DNA of 64,000 bases from NCBI GenBank assembly GCA_014361295.1, contig JACIVX010000001.1:631924-695923 (forward strand), written 5' to 3'. Shown here in pieces: positions 43,101 through 51,238 of this stretch. A program made the position numbers and the translations under genes. Every line of letters begins with the position of its first letter. The first letter of the stretch is position 1. Source of the stretch: Methanomassiliicoccales archaeon (lineage in GTDB: Archaea; Thermoplasmatota; Thermoplasmata; Methanomassiliicoccales; JACIVX01). A model generated the notes under the pieces. That model made no database searches and was not told where the DNA came from. It was given only the letters and a program-made list of their open reading frames with translations.

Positions 43101-44466
43101 AGATTTCAACTGAAAATAGATCTAAAGATGCGAAATCAATAGGGTACGTTCCATCCAAATAAAAAGAGCGGGTTTCATTGAAGTCGTTTATTAACGTAAT
43201 AATTCGACCGGGGATTTCGATCATGTCATCTGGCCATCCGTAATTGAAATATCGATACGACCAATCAGGGTATCCAGCATCTTCAAGTCTTGATTGAATC
43301 CATTTGATGATCGATTCCTTAAGGATGTCCTTGTGAAATACATAATTGATCAAGGATGAAACAGCAAGATCTGACACGTCGCCGATTTGATCGATAAATT
43401 CGCATAAGTCGATTATGTGAAAATACTCTAGCCACCTCAGAACAAACACATCAGCGACTGCATACAGCGTCTGAGCAAGCAGGATATTCAAATCATACTC
43501 TCTTGACGAGAATAAATCAAGAAAGAGTTCCGCAGGATCAATCGAGCTAGATATGTTTCTATCGAACAACGATGATATTCCATCCGATGAGCTGCTATTG
43601 AGAAATGACGACAGGATAAATGCACCGTCTAAGGTTCGCAGGTACTTGCGCTGCTCCAGTAGTATCGCAAGATTCAACGCATTTTCAACATCTCTCTCCG
43701 TGAGAATATTCTCCGTGCCAAACGTGCCGTGCTTTGAACCCACACCATAGCCCCGCAGAACTCTATCCTGCACCAGCGCCATCAATTCGTACCGAACAAT
43801 ATTCTCAAGCTCACTCCGTTCCCCTGAGATTGCATTTGAAAAAGATTCGAATCGATTATGGAGAAATGGAAAGGGCAGATAGATCGGTCTTGAAATTTCA
43901 AAATTCTTTGCGAGATCACCAGTCGTCGAGTTGGCAACGATGCAATAAGTTCCTCGTAATGAGAAGTATGCAGGTATTGTGGCACCATTCCAATCCGTGG
44001 AATAGTTTGTGTTCCCATCGTATGGTTGTGGGTAAAGCTCTTGCAAACTCATTTTCAAGAACGTCAAATGAATATTCAAATCCTTGACGAATATCTGGCA
44101 TTCACCTATCAGGAGGGGAAAAGTGTTATTCAAGTATTGCTGCAAATAACTCGCGAACAAGTCATTGATTTCGCTTTCGTCCCTTCCTGCGACGTTCTTA
44201 ATTGCATCCACTGCAAGAAAATAGGCTTCCTGTTCTAGCTGGTTTGCAGCTTTATCGGCCGATTGGATCAGCTTTTGGATAGTATCTACTGACATCTTCT
44301 GGTCATTCTTTCTTTCTTCTAGATTAGAAATCAAAACGATGCTAACTGAGGCGATCAACAATATAATCACTGCAATGAGCGAAAATGCCATTTGGCCAGT
44401 TTTTGACCGCTCAGGACTCCATGATCTCTTTTTCAACCATTTTTCTATTCCTGCGACTCCTGACAT
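40180..44466 (-). CDS. Very large extracytoplasmic protein with one N-terminal membrane helix and a lamin-tail domain
   Basis: 1428 residues, the longest gene in the window. After a basic N-terminus a single hydrophobic helix (MAFSLIAVIILLIASVSIVLI, about 26-46) follows GQ, a layout like class III (pilin-type) or signal-anchor sequences. The body is rich in amphipathic helices and aromatic residues. A lamin-tail domain lies at about 1070-1203 (VVINEYEQNPPGTDFGREWIELFNP, SGWRIETS, VLLDSSGHRVD). I recognise no enzyme motif. It is probably anchored in the membrane and faces outside. A TATA-like TTTTTATG about 27 nt upstream suggests a leaderless ATG at 44466. Function unknown; an envelope or filament role is a guess. 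Confidence 0.7.
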   Translation of the reverse strand: MSGVAGIEKWLKKRSWSPERSKTGQMAFSLIAVIILLIASVSIVLISNLEERKNDQKMSVDTIQKLIQSADKAANQLEQEAYFLAVDAIKNVAGRDESEINDLFASYLQQYLNNTFPLLIGECQIFVKDLNIHLTFLKMSLQELYPQPYDGNTNYSTDWNGATIPAYFSLRGTYCIVANSTTGDLAKNFEISRPIYLPFPFLHNRFESFSNAISGERSELENIVRYELMALVQDRVLRGYGVGSKHGTFGTENILTERDVENALNLAILLEQRKYLRTLDGAFILSSFLNSSSSDGISSLFDRNISSSIDPAELFLDLFSSREYDLNILLAQTLYAVADVFVLRWLEYFHIIDLCEFIDQIGDVSDLAVSSLINYVFHKDILKESIIKWIQSRLEDAGYPDWSYRYFNYGWPDDMIEIPGRIITLINDFNETRSFYLDGTYPIDFASLDLFSVEIWKEFAVQYRISTCELAETLESFVKSIACSILDKKFLPLVEITGNAMDGNHYHSSLKESLKEAVENGRLEIKQAIDEALNASLLIDKMGEALIDFIDMNWKEIFNRNATVDQAIKSLANAVVNNIVPQLQDFGSESLRIAVNQVYSEIKCSSTWGLRERIEESFDKKVERVIGIFKDVFGHLPSRSSISFFARTLGNLAFGCTEEIPGIEDILMKAILRLLDEMESAFSLRTDPILISLPEMKGFTLLAEDGTTTREVIRVECAFNKERINTNGPPSEIENPYAIEITKPWEYTPSSEFYPNRHLTDLKNLSFSPYVTQWEVSASGSLYLSISSDLDTNPLISSIPLSVGDWVTFNMTFSISVQSGWPLEGVYYESTSTLGKDIVNFLENVWTKISGGVGLIFNIVTHIFSFARTILPTALSYAVKAIQILSDSLQDIITNIVKFFECGTNSALSWVVEKILSLLGEIQFNLTIYGLRFLIAINPLDLALGSTKDILKITSFLSCGETELSISVRFLKIAKGDYDLISNATIANGKWSLDIVIDPLMKIFNHFIEVKGLFGNTSFEFHMPEIIQYKSLRFSLAEVPIIGQFLSRIPLPIPGVVGSIDAGFEMKYNYPVANHVVINEYEQNPPGTDFGREWIELFNPTDYAISLSGWRIETSHGVQKIDTIGDDQILPKSYKIIVLSGQALDNGGERKFPLSECIVLLDSSGHRVDVTPWTTDFYNDDRTWQRAYDGGDRWVFKSESCGRPNGKKTITPSSTEWVRKTLWDAAAQVFADLSLSSTDLNALGTLVKKILHNITERCIRTIGDSIIEFRIFVEIAVSDATSAAKSGFALSLVATGDFIEKALENISSIIVKAIKRVATPGISDSFGKNISSILDDVYVRFEAFGSIGVPELLLSVPLGGTFRFEAIIEANIPAISYALGGYGERMKINLGLRICGVPGLILSPLFNTGTEKNVDIWIFKVSLFPQGL

Positions 44467-44620
44467 CAAATTAGTCGAAGTGATGCGACATAAAAACCAT
44501 TTGAACTAACTGCAAACTACAACCTGAATCAAAAGGGATTTTGCGGACCAATCATTAGTGGAGAATCTACAGCCGCCCGATTAGCTGTTCTAAAATCTGG
44601 ATACAAATTGAAAAGTCGGA

Positions 44621-45376
44621 TTACGGCTTTACTTCGGGAGGATGCGCTTCATGAAGAGGCGACAACATGAAAACCTCAAGGTGTCCTACCAGAAACGGAT
44701 TGTCGGAATAGCCACAAATCGAGTAATCCGGTGACGCGATAAGCGCCGTTCTCCCGTCAGATATGACATCTGTCGCAATAAGATCAGACCGCCTGTGAAC
44801 TCGTGTGCAATCTGGGACTTTTACAAAGGGCTCAGCAACGATAATGACCTCAACCCCTCTGTTTACAGCTTCTCTAAATCGTTGCGAGTGCAGTGTCCGA
44901 ATGGGAGCCATTGAAGGTGTCGACAGAAAGAATCGAGTTGTAGCTCCATCGAGCATTTCACCAATTTTTGCAAGTATTTTATCTCTTCCCATAATCATAT
45001 AGACTAACTGGGGCGTCCCCTTCTCACTGAGAACTCCTTGCAGATTCTCTAAAATGTCGAACGCTTTTCCAATCGCCTCTGTGATGTTTTTCTTGAGTTC
45101 CGTCGGTGAAACTGGGTAAAATACAGCTGGCCTACTTTCATTCATTCGGACGAAACCCTTCGATCTCAAACTCTCTAAAGTCTTATAGGAGGAAGTTCTG
45201 GGTATACCTCCGATTCGAGCAACTTCCTCTGCTGTACCATGACCCTGAGCGACGAGGGCGATATATGCCCTTGACTCATAATCGGATAGGCCCACTCGAC
45301 GTAGCGAGACCAATATTTCACTATAGTCGCCGCCGAGATCTATCAAATTAAATTGATTCTTTCTCTCGCTCTTCAT
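44621..45376 (-). CDS. TrmB-family transcriptional regulator
   Basis: About 251 residues. The N-terminal winged helix of the TrmB family is clear: LRRVGLSDYESRAYIALVAQGHGTAEEVARIGGIPRTSSYKTLESLRSKGFVRM. A coiled linker (TEAIGKAFDILENLQGVLSEKG) leads to a PLD-like C-terminal domain (about 115-245). It lacks the longer sugar-binding domain of classical TrmB. It is divergent from the Tes-like gene with starts only 77 nt apart, so autoregulation and control of the lipid genes tes-ferredoxin-GGR is a reasonable inference. The ATG at 45376 is preferred over a TTG at 45397. Confidence 0.85.
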   Translation of the reverse strand: MKSERKNQFNLIDLGGDYSEILVSLRRVGLSDYESRAYIALVAQGHGTAEEVARIGGIPRTSSYKTLESLRSKGFVRMNESRPAVFYPVSPTELKKNITEAIGKAFDILENLQGVLSEKGTPQLVYMIMGRDKILAKIGEMLDGATTRFFLSTPSMAPIRTLHSQRFREAVNRGVEVIIVAEPFVKVPDCTRVHRRSDLIATDVISDGRTALIASPDYSICGYSDNPFLVGHLEVFMLSPLHEAHPPEVKP

Positions 45377-45453
45377 GGTTGATCTTGTAGCTAACAAAGC
45401 GACATAAGTATTAAATCATTATCTGAATAATCGAAGCGTCCGAGCTGATCACG
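45377..45453. promoter_or_regulatory. Divergent trmB / tes promoter region
   Basis: 77 nt separate the two ATGs. An AT-rich core AGTATTAAATCATTATC (about 45404-45420) can serve as TATA element in both directions: ATTTAATACT toward trmB, with the expected start near 45385, and TATTAAAT toward the Tes-like gene. Overlapping promoters mean that TrmB bound here could block or favour both genes. I see only partial dyads (ATTATCTGAATAAT, 45414-45427) as an operator candidate. Confidence 0.4.
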
Positions 45454-47004
45454 ATGATAGCAAGAGAAAGCGCGCTCGCAAGGGGACTTCCTAAGAAGAC
45501 AGAGTCCCTGTGCCCAGAGTGCAAAAGGATTGTGGCTGCGACGATTTTTGAGTCAAATGGGAAGGTGCTGATGGAAAAGGAGTGTCCGTCACATGGAAAA
45601 TTCGTCGATGTATATTGGTCAGATGTTGATCTATATTTGAAGGCAGAGAAGTTTGCTTACGATGGAACAGGGGTTCTTAATCCTGCGATCAAAGGGGCAA
45701 AGACATGTCCAAATGAATGCGGCCTTTGCGACCTTCATCTCAGCCATACTTCACTTGCAAACATTGATCTTACAAATAGATGCAACCTGAAATGCCCGAT
45801 ATGTTTCGCAAACGCGAACGCCGCCGGCTATGTATATGAGCCTTCATTCGAAGAAGTTGTTGCAATGCTCAAGGCACTTCGAGACGAGAGACCGGTACCT
45901 ACGCCAGCCATTCAATTCTCAGGTGGAGAGCCGACAATTTACCCAAGGTTCATTGACGTCATTAAGAAGGCAAAAGAAATGGGTTTCGCTCAGATACAAA
46001 TTGCAACAAATGGATTGAGACTGGCCGAAGATGAAGAATTTCTCAGGGAAGTGGCGGAAGCGGGACTCAATACAATTTATCTCCAATTTGACGGCCTTCG
46101 GGAAGACATATATGTCACGACAAGAGGGAGACCGCTTCTCGAAATCAAGAAAAAGGTGATCGAGAATTTGAGAAAGATGGAAAGGCACCCTTCAGTTGTT
46201 TTGGTACCAACCGTAGTAAAAGGCGTAAACGACGATCAGGTGGGACCGATTCTCAGGTATGCGATTGAGAACTCTGATGTTATAAGGGGAGTTAATTATC
46301 AACCCGTGGCTTTCACTGGCAGAATTAGTAGAGAAGAACGAGAGAAACACCGGTACACTCTTACCGATCTCGTTCACGACATCGAGACGCAAACCGGGTA
46401 TGCCAAAAAAGAAGATTGGTATCCTGTTCCAACGGTTGTCCCGATTTCAACGTTTGTCTCTTCGATCCTTAATCAACCAAAGGTGACATTTACGGCTCAC
46501 CCTCATTGCGGTCTCGCAAGCTACCTTTTTGTTCAGGACGTTAACAATGTCGTCCCGTTGACGAGATTCGTTGATGTCGAGCCGCTTTTCAAGGAACTTT
46601 TCGCCCTATCTCAAAAAACAGAGAAATCGAGTATCAAATTCCCTGCGAAAGTCAAAGCCTTGCGGATTCTCAAGAAGTACATCGACAAGAAGAAAACGCC
46701 AGAAGGTCTTGAATTATCAAAATTCCTCAGATTGATGAGTACTGTTTTCAGTGATGAAACCAAAGAGGGTTTAGCAGAATTTTCGTGGAAGATGATGTTC
46801 GTCGGGGGAATGCACTTCCAGGATGCGTATAACTACGACATTGAGAGAGTCAAGAGATGCGTCATTCATTATGCGGTTCCTGACGGCAGAATCATACCTT
46901 TCTGTGCCTACAACGGTGGACCAACATATCGAGAAGAAATCGAAAGGAAATTCTCGATTCCTCTTGAAGAATGGAGAAGAACCAGAGGAACCGAATATAC
47001 CTGA
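45454..47004 (+). CDS. tes: Radical SAM protein, tetraether lipid synthase (Tes)-like
   Basis: 516 residues. The radical SAM cluster motif is C110-X3-C114-X2-C117 in NIDLTNRCNLKCPICFAN. N-terminal Cys (C20, C23, C44), a second set (C85, C89, C92 in KTCPNECGLC) and C-terminal Cys (HPHCGLASY, RCVIHYAV, PFCAYNGG) can hold extra iron sites. This layout and length match the family founded by MJ0619, shown to join two archaeol chains into macrocyclic and tetraether lipids. The ferredoxin and GGR genes directly downstream fit lipid modification. The family also includes other radical SAM methylase-like members, so the substrate is inferred. Confidence 0.75.
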   Translation: MIARESALARGLPKKTESLCPECKRIVAATIFESNGKVLMEKECPSHGKFVDVYWSDVDLYLKAEKFAYDGTGVLNPAIKGAKTCPNECGLCDLHLSHTSLANIDLTNRCNLKCPICFANANAAGYVYEPSFEEVVAMLKALRDERPVPTPAIQFSGGEPTIYPRFIDVIKKAKEMGFAQIQIATNGLRLAEDEEFLREVAEAGLNTIYLQFDGLREDIYVTTRGRPLLEIKKKVIENLRKMERHPSVVLVPTVVKGVNDDQVGPILRYAIENSDVIRGVNYQPVAFTGRISREEREKHRYTLTDLVHDIETQTGYAKKEDWYPVPTVVPISTFVSSILNQPKVTFTAHPHCGLASYLFVQDVNNVVPLTRFVDVEPLFKELFALSQKTEKSSIKFPAKVKALRILKKYIDKKKTPEGLELSKFLRLMSTVFSDETKEGLAEFSWKMMFVGGMHFQDAYNYDIERVKRCVIHYAVPDGRIIPFCAYNGGPTYREEIERKFSIPLEEWRRTRGTEYT

Positions 47005-47021
47005 TTACGGAGGATTTGCCG

Positions 47022-47195
47022 ATGATTGCTGTGGTTGAAAGATGTATGCACTGTGGTGCATGTGTTGGCTCATGCCCGAGCAATGCGATCTATCTGAATG
47101 AGGTCATACTCAGTTTTAACTCCGATTGCACAAAATGTGGACGATGTGTGAAAGTTTGTCCTGTTGGTGCGATCAAGATGGAGGCTGGTGATTAA
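47022..47195 (+). CDS. 2x[4Fe-4S] ferredoxin
   Basis: 57 residues with two complete cluster motifs: CMHCGACVGSCP (about residues 8-19) and CTKCGRCVKVCP (about 36-47). The GGAGGA site 7-8 nt upstream marks the ATG at 47022, just after the tes-like stop. The GGR gene starts on the next base after its stop codon. The tight packing suggests it is a dedicated electron donor for the radical SAM enzyme, GGR, or both; both chemistries need low-potential electrons. That pairing is inference. Confidence 0.93.
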   Translation: MIAVVERCMHCGACVGSCPSNAIYLNEVILSFNSDCTKCGRCVKVCPVGAIKMEAGD

Positions 47196-48386
47196 ATGAT
47201 CGCTGGAAAGTACGACGTGATCGTCGTCGGTGCCGGACCTGCGGGTAGCATGACGGCAAAGCACGCGGCACAGAATGGAGCAAGTGTTCTAATGATCGAG
47301 AAAAGACAAGAAATTGGCTCCCCTGTCCGGTGCGGCGAAGGAATCTCCAAGGCATCACTCGATGAAGTCGGCATAAAACCAGATAAAAGATGGATCGCTG
47401 CTGAAGTCGATGGTGCGAAGATCGTGTCACCGAGTGGGCATGTTTTCACAATCAACGAGAGAATGGCAGGAAATGAAGTGGGGATGGTTCTGGAAAGGGT
47501 TCTGTTTGACAAGGCACTTGCTGCTGATGCAGCTAAAGCAGGCGCGGAGATCAGAGTCAAAACATCGGCCGTCGGCCTGAGAATCGAAAATGGAAAAGTT
47601 AGAGGCGTTAAAGTCGTTTCTCAAGGCGAACCGATGGAATTTGAAGCGGGATGTGTTGTCGGTGCTGACGGTTTCGAGTCGCAGATCGGGCGATGGGCTG
47701 GTCTTGATACTACTCTGAAACCAAATGATATAACAAGCTGTTTTCAATACAGATTGACAAATATAGATCATGATTTTAGATACTGCGAATTCATAATCGG
47801 TAGCGTCGCTCCTGGGGGTTACATCTGGATTTTCCCAAAGGATGAACACACAGCCAATGTGGGAATAGGGGTCTTGCTTTCAAAAATCAAATCGCCTGGC
47901 CAGGTCAAGCAATTACTGGATAGATTCATCGCGAAAGATGAGAGACTCAATAAAGGACAACCACTTGATGCCGTGAGTGGTGCAGTTTCTGTCTCACCAC
48001 CGCCTGACAAATTAGTCAAGGATGGACTCTTGCTCGTAGGCGATGCAGCAAGGATCATTGATCCGATAACTGGTGGTGGCATCGCTCATGCATGTATTTC
48101 TGGCATGCTCGCAGGTAAAGTCCTCGGGGAAGCAGCTCAGGAAAAGGATTTCAGCGAAGCGAAACTGATGGAATATGAGAATTTGCTACGCAACCGCTTA
48201 GAGAACAAGTTGTGGCGAAACTGGATGGCTAAAGAGAAGCTCATCACGCTCAGCGATGAGACATTCGACAAGCTCGTACAGACTCTTGCCGAGGTTGGCG
48301 TCGAGAAAATGTCCGTCGGGAATATTTTAAAGGTGATAAAGTCGCGCCATCCAGAACTCGTCAAAGAATTTGAAGATTTGATATAG
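47196..48386 (+). CDS. Geranylgeranyl reductase family protein (archaeal lipid saturation)
   Basis: 396-residue flavoprotein. DVIVVGAGPAGSMTAKHAAQNGASVLMIEKRQEIGSPVRCGEGISK holds the FAD Rossmann motif and the conserved PVRCGEG loop of archaeal GGR enzymes. GGYIWIFPKDEHTANVGIGV and LLVGDAARIIDPITGGGIAHACISG complete the family. It reduces double bonds in geranylgeranyl chains of archaeal membrane lipids. It starts directly after the ferredoxin stop, so the ferredoxin may supply its electrons, as reported for some archaeal GGRs. Together with the upstream Tes-like gene it forms a membrane-lipid maturation unit. Confidence 0.92.
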   Translation: MIAGKYDVIVVGAGPAGSMTAKHAAQNGASVLMIEKRQEIGSPVRCGEGISKASLDEVGIKPDKRWIAAEVDGAKIVSPSGHVFTINERMAGNEVGMVLERVLFDKALAADAAKAGAEIRVKTSAVGLRIENGKVRGVKVVSQGEPMEFEAGCVVGADGFESQIGRWAGLDTTLKPNDITSCFQYRLTNIDHDFRYCEFIIGSVAPGGYIWIFPKDEHTANVGIGVLLSKIKSPGQVKQLLDRFIAKDERLNKGQPLDAVSGAVSVSPPPDKLVKDGLLLVGDAARIIDPITGGGIAHACISGMLAGKVLGEAAQEKDFSEAKLMEYENLLRNRLENKLWRNWMAKEKLITLSDETFDKLVQTLAEVGVEKMSVGNILKVIKSRHPELVKEFEDLI

Positions 48387-48456
48387 ATTTAATATCAAAT
48401 GTACCCGATTGAGAATTCAAAAAACATACAAAAGGATTGGTCAAGAGGTTATTCGA

Positions 48457-49389
48457 TCAATCAAAATTTTTTACAATCAAACCTGGGGCACCAGTTTCAA
48501 CGATAAAGGGGGTCCCGCCCTTTTTTCTGATCGCTTCACTGACTTTAGTTGGCTGATCGGTGAGAGCGATTATACTACCACCGCCCCCAGCTCCTGTAAG
48601 CTTCGCACCGAAGGAATACTGCGCCGCTGCTTCGATCAATTTCTCAAGTTCTGGCGTCGAGACGCCGAGGATCGATAGCAATTTCTGATTTTTCTCCATC
48701 AGTTGGCCAAGACCAACCTGGTCACCACTTCTCAGCTTTTTCAGACCCTCAATGGTGATTTGCCCGATCTCCTCCACAACCTCATTGCCAAATCTGTTCT
48801 TTTCGACGAATCGCCTTACCTTTTCGACGAGAGGGCCCGTCGGAGCATTGATGCCAGTATATCCAATAACAATCTTCATTGCAGGTACATCGCAATGATG
48901 GATGAACCAACACTTTGAATCATTTCTGATTTCCCAGAGCAGCTGATCTCCTGGTGTCTTGTCGATAAAGACACCACGACCGTGTGTACAAGTTGAAGTA
49001 TCGATTGGACTGGCCCTTCCTTGAACGGTTAATTCAATACCGAACGACCTTTCGGCGACTTGTCTTTCGATGATACTACCGTGCATCGCTTGAAACGCCC
49101 CGATTAGTGAAACCGTAATAGCAGCCGAAGATCCAAGGCCAGATCCAGATGGTAAATCAGAATCAATTTCGATTTTCAATGGTTGACTGTTCCAATATTT
49201 ATCAATGGCTGTGTAGATATAGGGATGTTGCTTATTCGAAAGCACCTGGCCGTTGACAGTGAACTTGTTGGAAGGAGATATACTGCATCGCAACCTGAGG
49301 TTGATCGCAAGAGCGATGGCTGGCTGCCCAAAAACTACGGCGTGCTCCCCGAAAAGGATGATTTTGCCTGGCGCTGAGCTTTTCAACAT
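48457..49389 (-). CDS. mvk: Mevalonate kinase
   Basis: 310-residue GHMP kinase: SAPGKIILFGEHAVVFGQPAIALAI at the N-terminus, DLPSGSGLGSSAAITVSLIGA (phosphate-binding motif 2), and KLTGAGGGGSIIAL (motif 3). The conserved Asp that activates substrate is likely in the PIDTSTCTHGRG stretch. It phosphorylates mevalonate, an early step in isoprenoid precursor synthesis. It is convergent with the GGR gene, so the lipid block has precursor supply and modification genes side by side, on opposite strands. Length is normal for archaeal Mvk. Confidence 0.94.
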   Translation of the reverse strand: MLKSSAPGKIILFGEHAVVFGQPAIALAINLRLRCSISPSNKFTVNGQVLSNKQHPYIYTAIDKYWNSQPLKIEIDSDLPSGSGLGSSAAITVSLIGAFQAMHGSIIERQVAERSFGIELTVQGRASPIDTSTCTHGRGVFIDKTPGDQLLWEIRNDSKCWFIHHCDVPAMKIVIGYTGINAPTGPLVEKVRRFVEKNRFGNEVVEEIGQITIEGLKKLRSGDQVGLGQLMEKNQKLLSILGVSTPELEKLIEAAAQYSFGAKLTGAGGGGSIIALTDQPTKVSEAIRKKGGTPFIVETGAPGLIVKNFD

Positions 49390-49447
49390 CCAGGCGCTGA
49401 TTCTATTAGCAGTGATTAAACATTTCGTTTGGAATTTTCATACCGAC

Positions 49448-50620
49448 TCATTTCTTACTCTCTTTTGCCATTAAGATAAATATACTCGTCATAATGGCAA
49501 GAAATCCCGCGAGTGCAAACGGTTGATAGCCGATTCCGTCTAATGAGGAGCTTGCGACGACGGAAAGAATTAAGGGCCCCACGATAAAACCTAAATCGCT
49601 CATTGTTCTGAATATCCCCATCACGAGTCCAAGCTGGCCCTCATCAGCTGTGTCCGTTACCCAAGCCATGATAGGACCAGAAAATCCAAAACCAAATCCC
49701 AGACCAGCCATTATAGTAACGAGAGAGATCGTGGACTTTGCAAAAGGGATTGCTATTGTTAGCAAGCCAATAATGAAAAGACTTGCAAACATGAAGTTTT
49801 TCCTTCCATACCGATCCGTCAACGATCCAACTGGCAACATTGTTAAGAAATTTATGAGGGCAGCAATTGCGAGCACGCCACCGATCATTCCGACGCTCAA
49901 CCCAAGATTCTTGCTCGCGAAAATCGGAACAAGAGTGGAAACGACCCCCATACGAATGAAAAAAATCGCGAATATCGCAAGATTGATCGCTACGAGGGTA
50001 TAATTTTTGAAAATGCTTGTAATGCTCCGAAGATTCGTTTGCAATAGACTCTTGGAGGATGTGATAAGCTCTTCTCCGATCCCGAAGTGCACGAGTAAAC
50101 ATGACAAAAGGGATGAAACGCCATAAACAATGAACGGCATGCGGAGACCGAAACTTTCGCCGATAAGACCACCCAGCGCAGGGCCGCACACAGATCCCAA
50201 AAGCAACATGCCGAGATAGAAGCTCATGTACCTTCCGCGATGATCATTTGGCGCAATTTTTCCCATACATGTGAAAGAAGTGACTGTGTAAATTGCATAA
50301 CCGACCCCACTAAGCACCCTTCCGAATAAGAGCATTGAATAATTCGATGCAAAAGCACATATCAGTGCGGAGAGGAAAATAAAGAATAATCCTGAAACCA
50401 TTAGCCTTTTCGCACCGAAGCGATCAAAGAGATACCCACTGGGGATATCTAGTATTACACTCGCTAAACCGAAACTTGATACAAGAGCACCGACAAGTGT
50501 CAGTGAAACACCAAAGGCTAACGCATAAAATGGAAGAATTGGAGAAATCAATGAGCTTCCAAGTAATGCGACAAAGGCCACAAAAGAAAGGATGAGGGTG
50601 TACCGAACATTGGGGTTCAT
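49448..50620 (-). CDS. Major facilitator superfamily transporter
   Basis: 390 residues with about 12 hydrophobic helices. The MFS loop 2-3 motif is seen as DIPSGYLFDRFGAKRLMVSG, and its pseudo-repeat in the second half as LPVGSLTDRYGRKNFMF. Helix 5 has LLLGSVCGPALGGLIGE, an antiporter-like motif C. These features favour a drug/proton antiporter-like exporter, but the substrate is not known. No regulator or partner is adjacent. The stop lies about 58 nt from mvk on the same strand. Confidence 0.88.
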   Translation of the reverse strand: MNPNVRYTLILSFVAFVALLGSSLISPILPFYALAFGVSLTLVGALVSSFGLASVILDIPSGYLFDRFGAKRLMVSGLFFIFLSALICAFASNYSMLLFGRVLSGVGYAIYTVTSFTCMGKIAPNDHRGRYMSFYLGMLLLGSVCGPALGGLIGESFGLRMPFIVYGVSSLLSCLLVHFGIGEELITSSKSLLQTNLRSITSIFKNYTLVAINLAIFAIFFIRMGVVSTLVPIFASKNLGLSVGMIGGVLAIAALINFLTMLPVGSLTDRYGRKNFMFASLFIIGLLTIAIPFAKSTISLVTIMAGLGFGFGFSGPIMAWVTDTADEGQLGLVMGIFRTMSDLGFIVGPLILSVVASSSLDGIGYQPFALAGFLAIMTSIFILMAKESKK

Positions 50621-50683
50621 CGTTTTTCCGATATCGTTTTCCGATGCCGTTCATTATTAGTGAACGGAAATCTCGATCATGAT

Positions 50684-51238
50684 TCAAAGACCGTAACGCT
50701 CACTGACCTCTTCAAGAAGCTCGTTTGGCGTTTTCCCATTAAGTTCCCTACGGGGTTGGTTCCACCACTTGTTTTCAAATTCGGTGAGCGCATTCATGAA
50801 TTGTGTATCATCGACGAAATCGGAACCTATTTCTTTCTCAAACTCCTCCTGGAATGATTGCAATAAATCGACGTCATATTCATGGTTAATAACCATTACA
50901 GCCAGATAATCATCCAAGTTGCGGGCAAGAACTTTTGAAAGATTCTCTGGCAGAATATCCATTACCATGTCGAGTATTGCGTTTGAAAGCGCTAAGAACA
51001 TCAATTCCCTCTTGGATCGCTCAGGCATTTCCTCACTATCAATAACCGATGTGAGACCATCGAACCAGATGTCTCTTAAGATATAGGACCTCGATGGATT
51101 CTTATCGAAAAGCTCCCTTTCGGCACTTTCCTCACCCGTCTTCTTATTCTTTTTCTTTCTCTCTGCGGCTTTATTTTTGGCCGCTGATGACTCGGTTTGC
51201 TTTCTTTCTTCCCTCGACACAGTCTTACTCTCCCACAA
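50684..51238 (-). CDS. Hypothetical protein, 184 aa, charged N-terminus
   Basis: I do not recognise a family. Residues 1-45 are highly charged and probably disordered (KNKAAERKKKNKKTGEESAERE). Residues about 50-184 look helical with conserved-type aromatic positions (YILRDIWFDGLTSV, ALSNAILDMVMDILPENLSKV, ENKWWNQPRRELNGKTPNELLEEV). No Cys, signal peptide or membrane helix is present. Its start overlaps the tfrB stop by 14 nt, so it is the third gene of the tfrA-tfrB unit and may be an assembly or partner protein; that is inference from position only. Confidence 0.6.
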   Translation of the reverse strand: MWESKTVSREERKQTESSAAKNKAAERKKKNKKTGEESAERELFDKNPSRSYILRDIWFDGLTSVIDSEEMPERSKRELMFLALSNAILDMVMDILPENLSKVLARNLDDYLAVMVINHEYDVDLLQSFQEEFEKEIGSDFVDDTQFMNALTEFENKWWNQPRRELNGKTPNELLEEVSERYGL

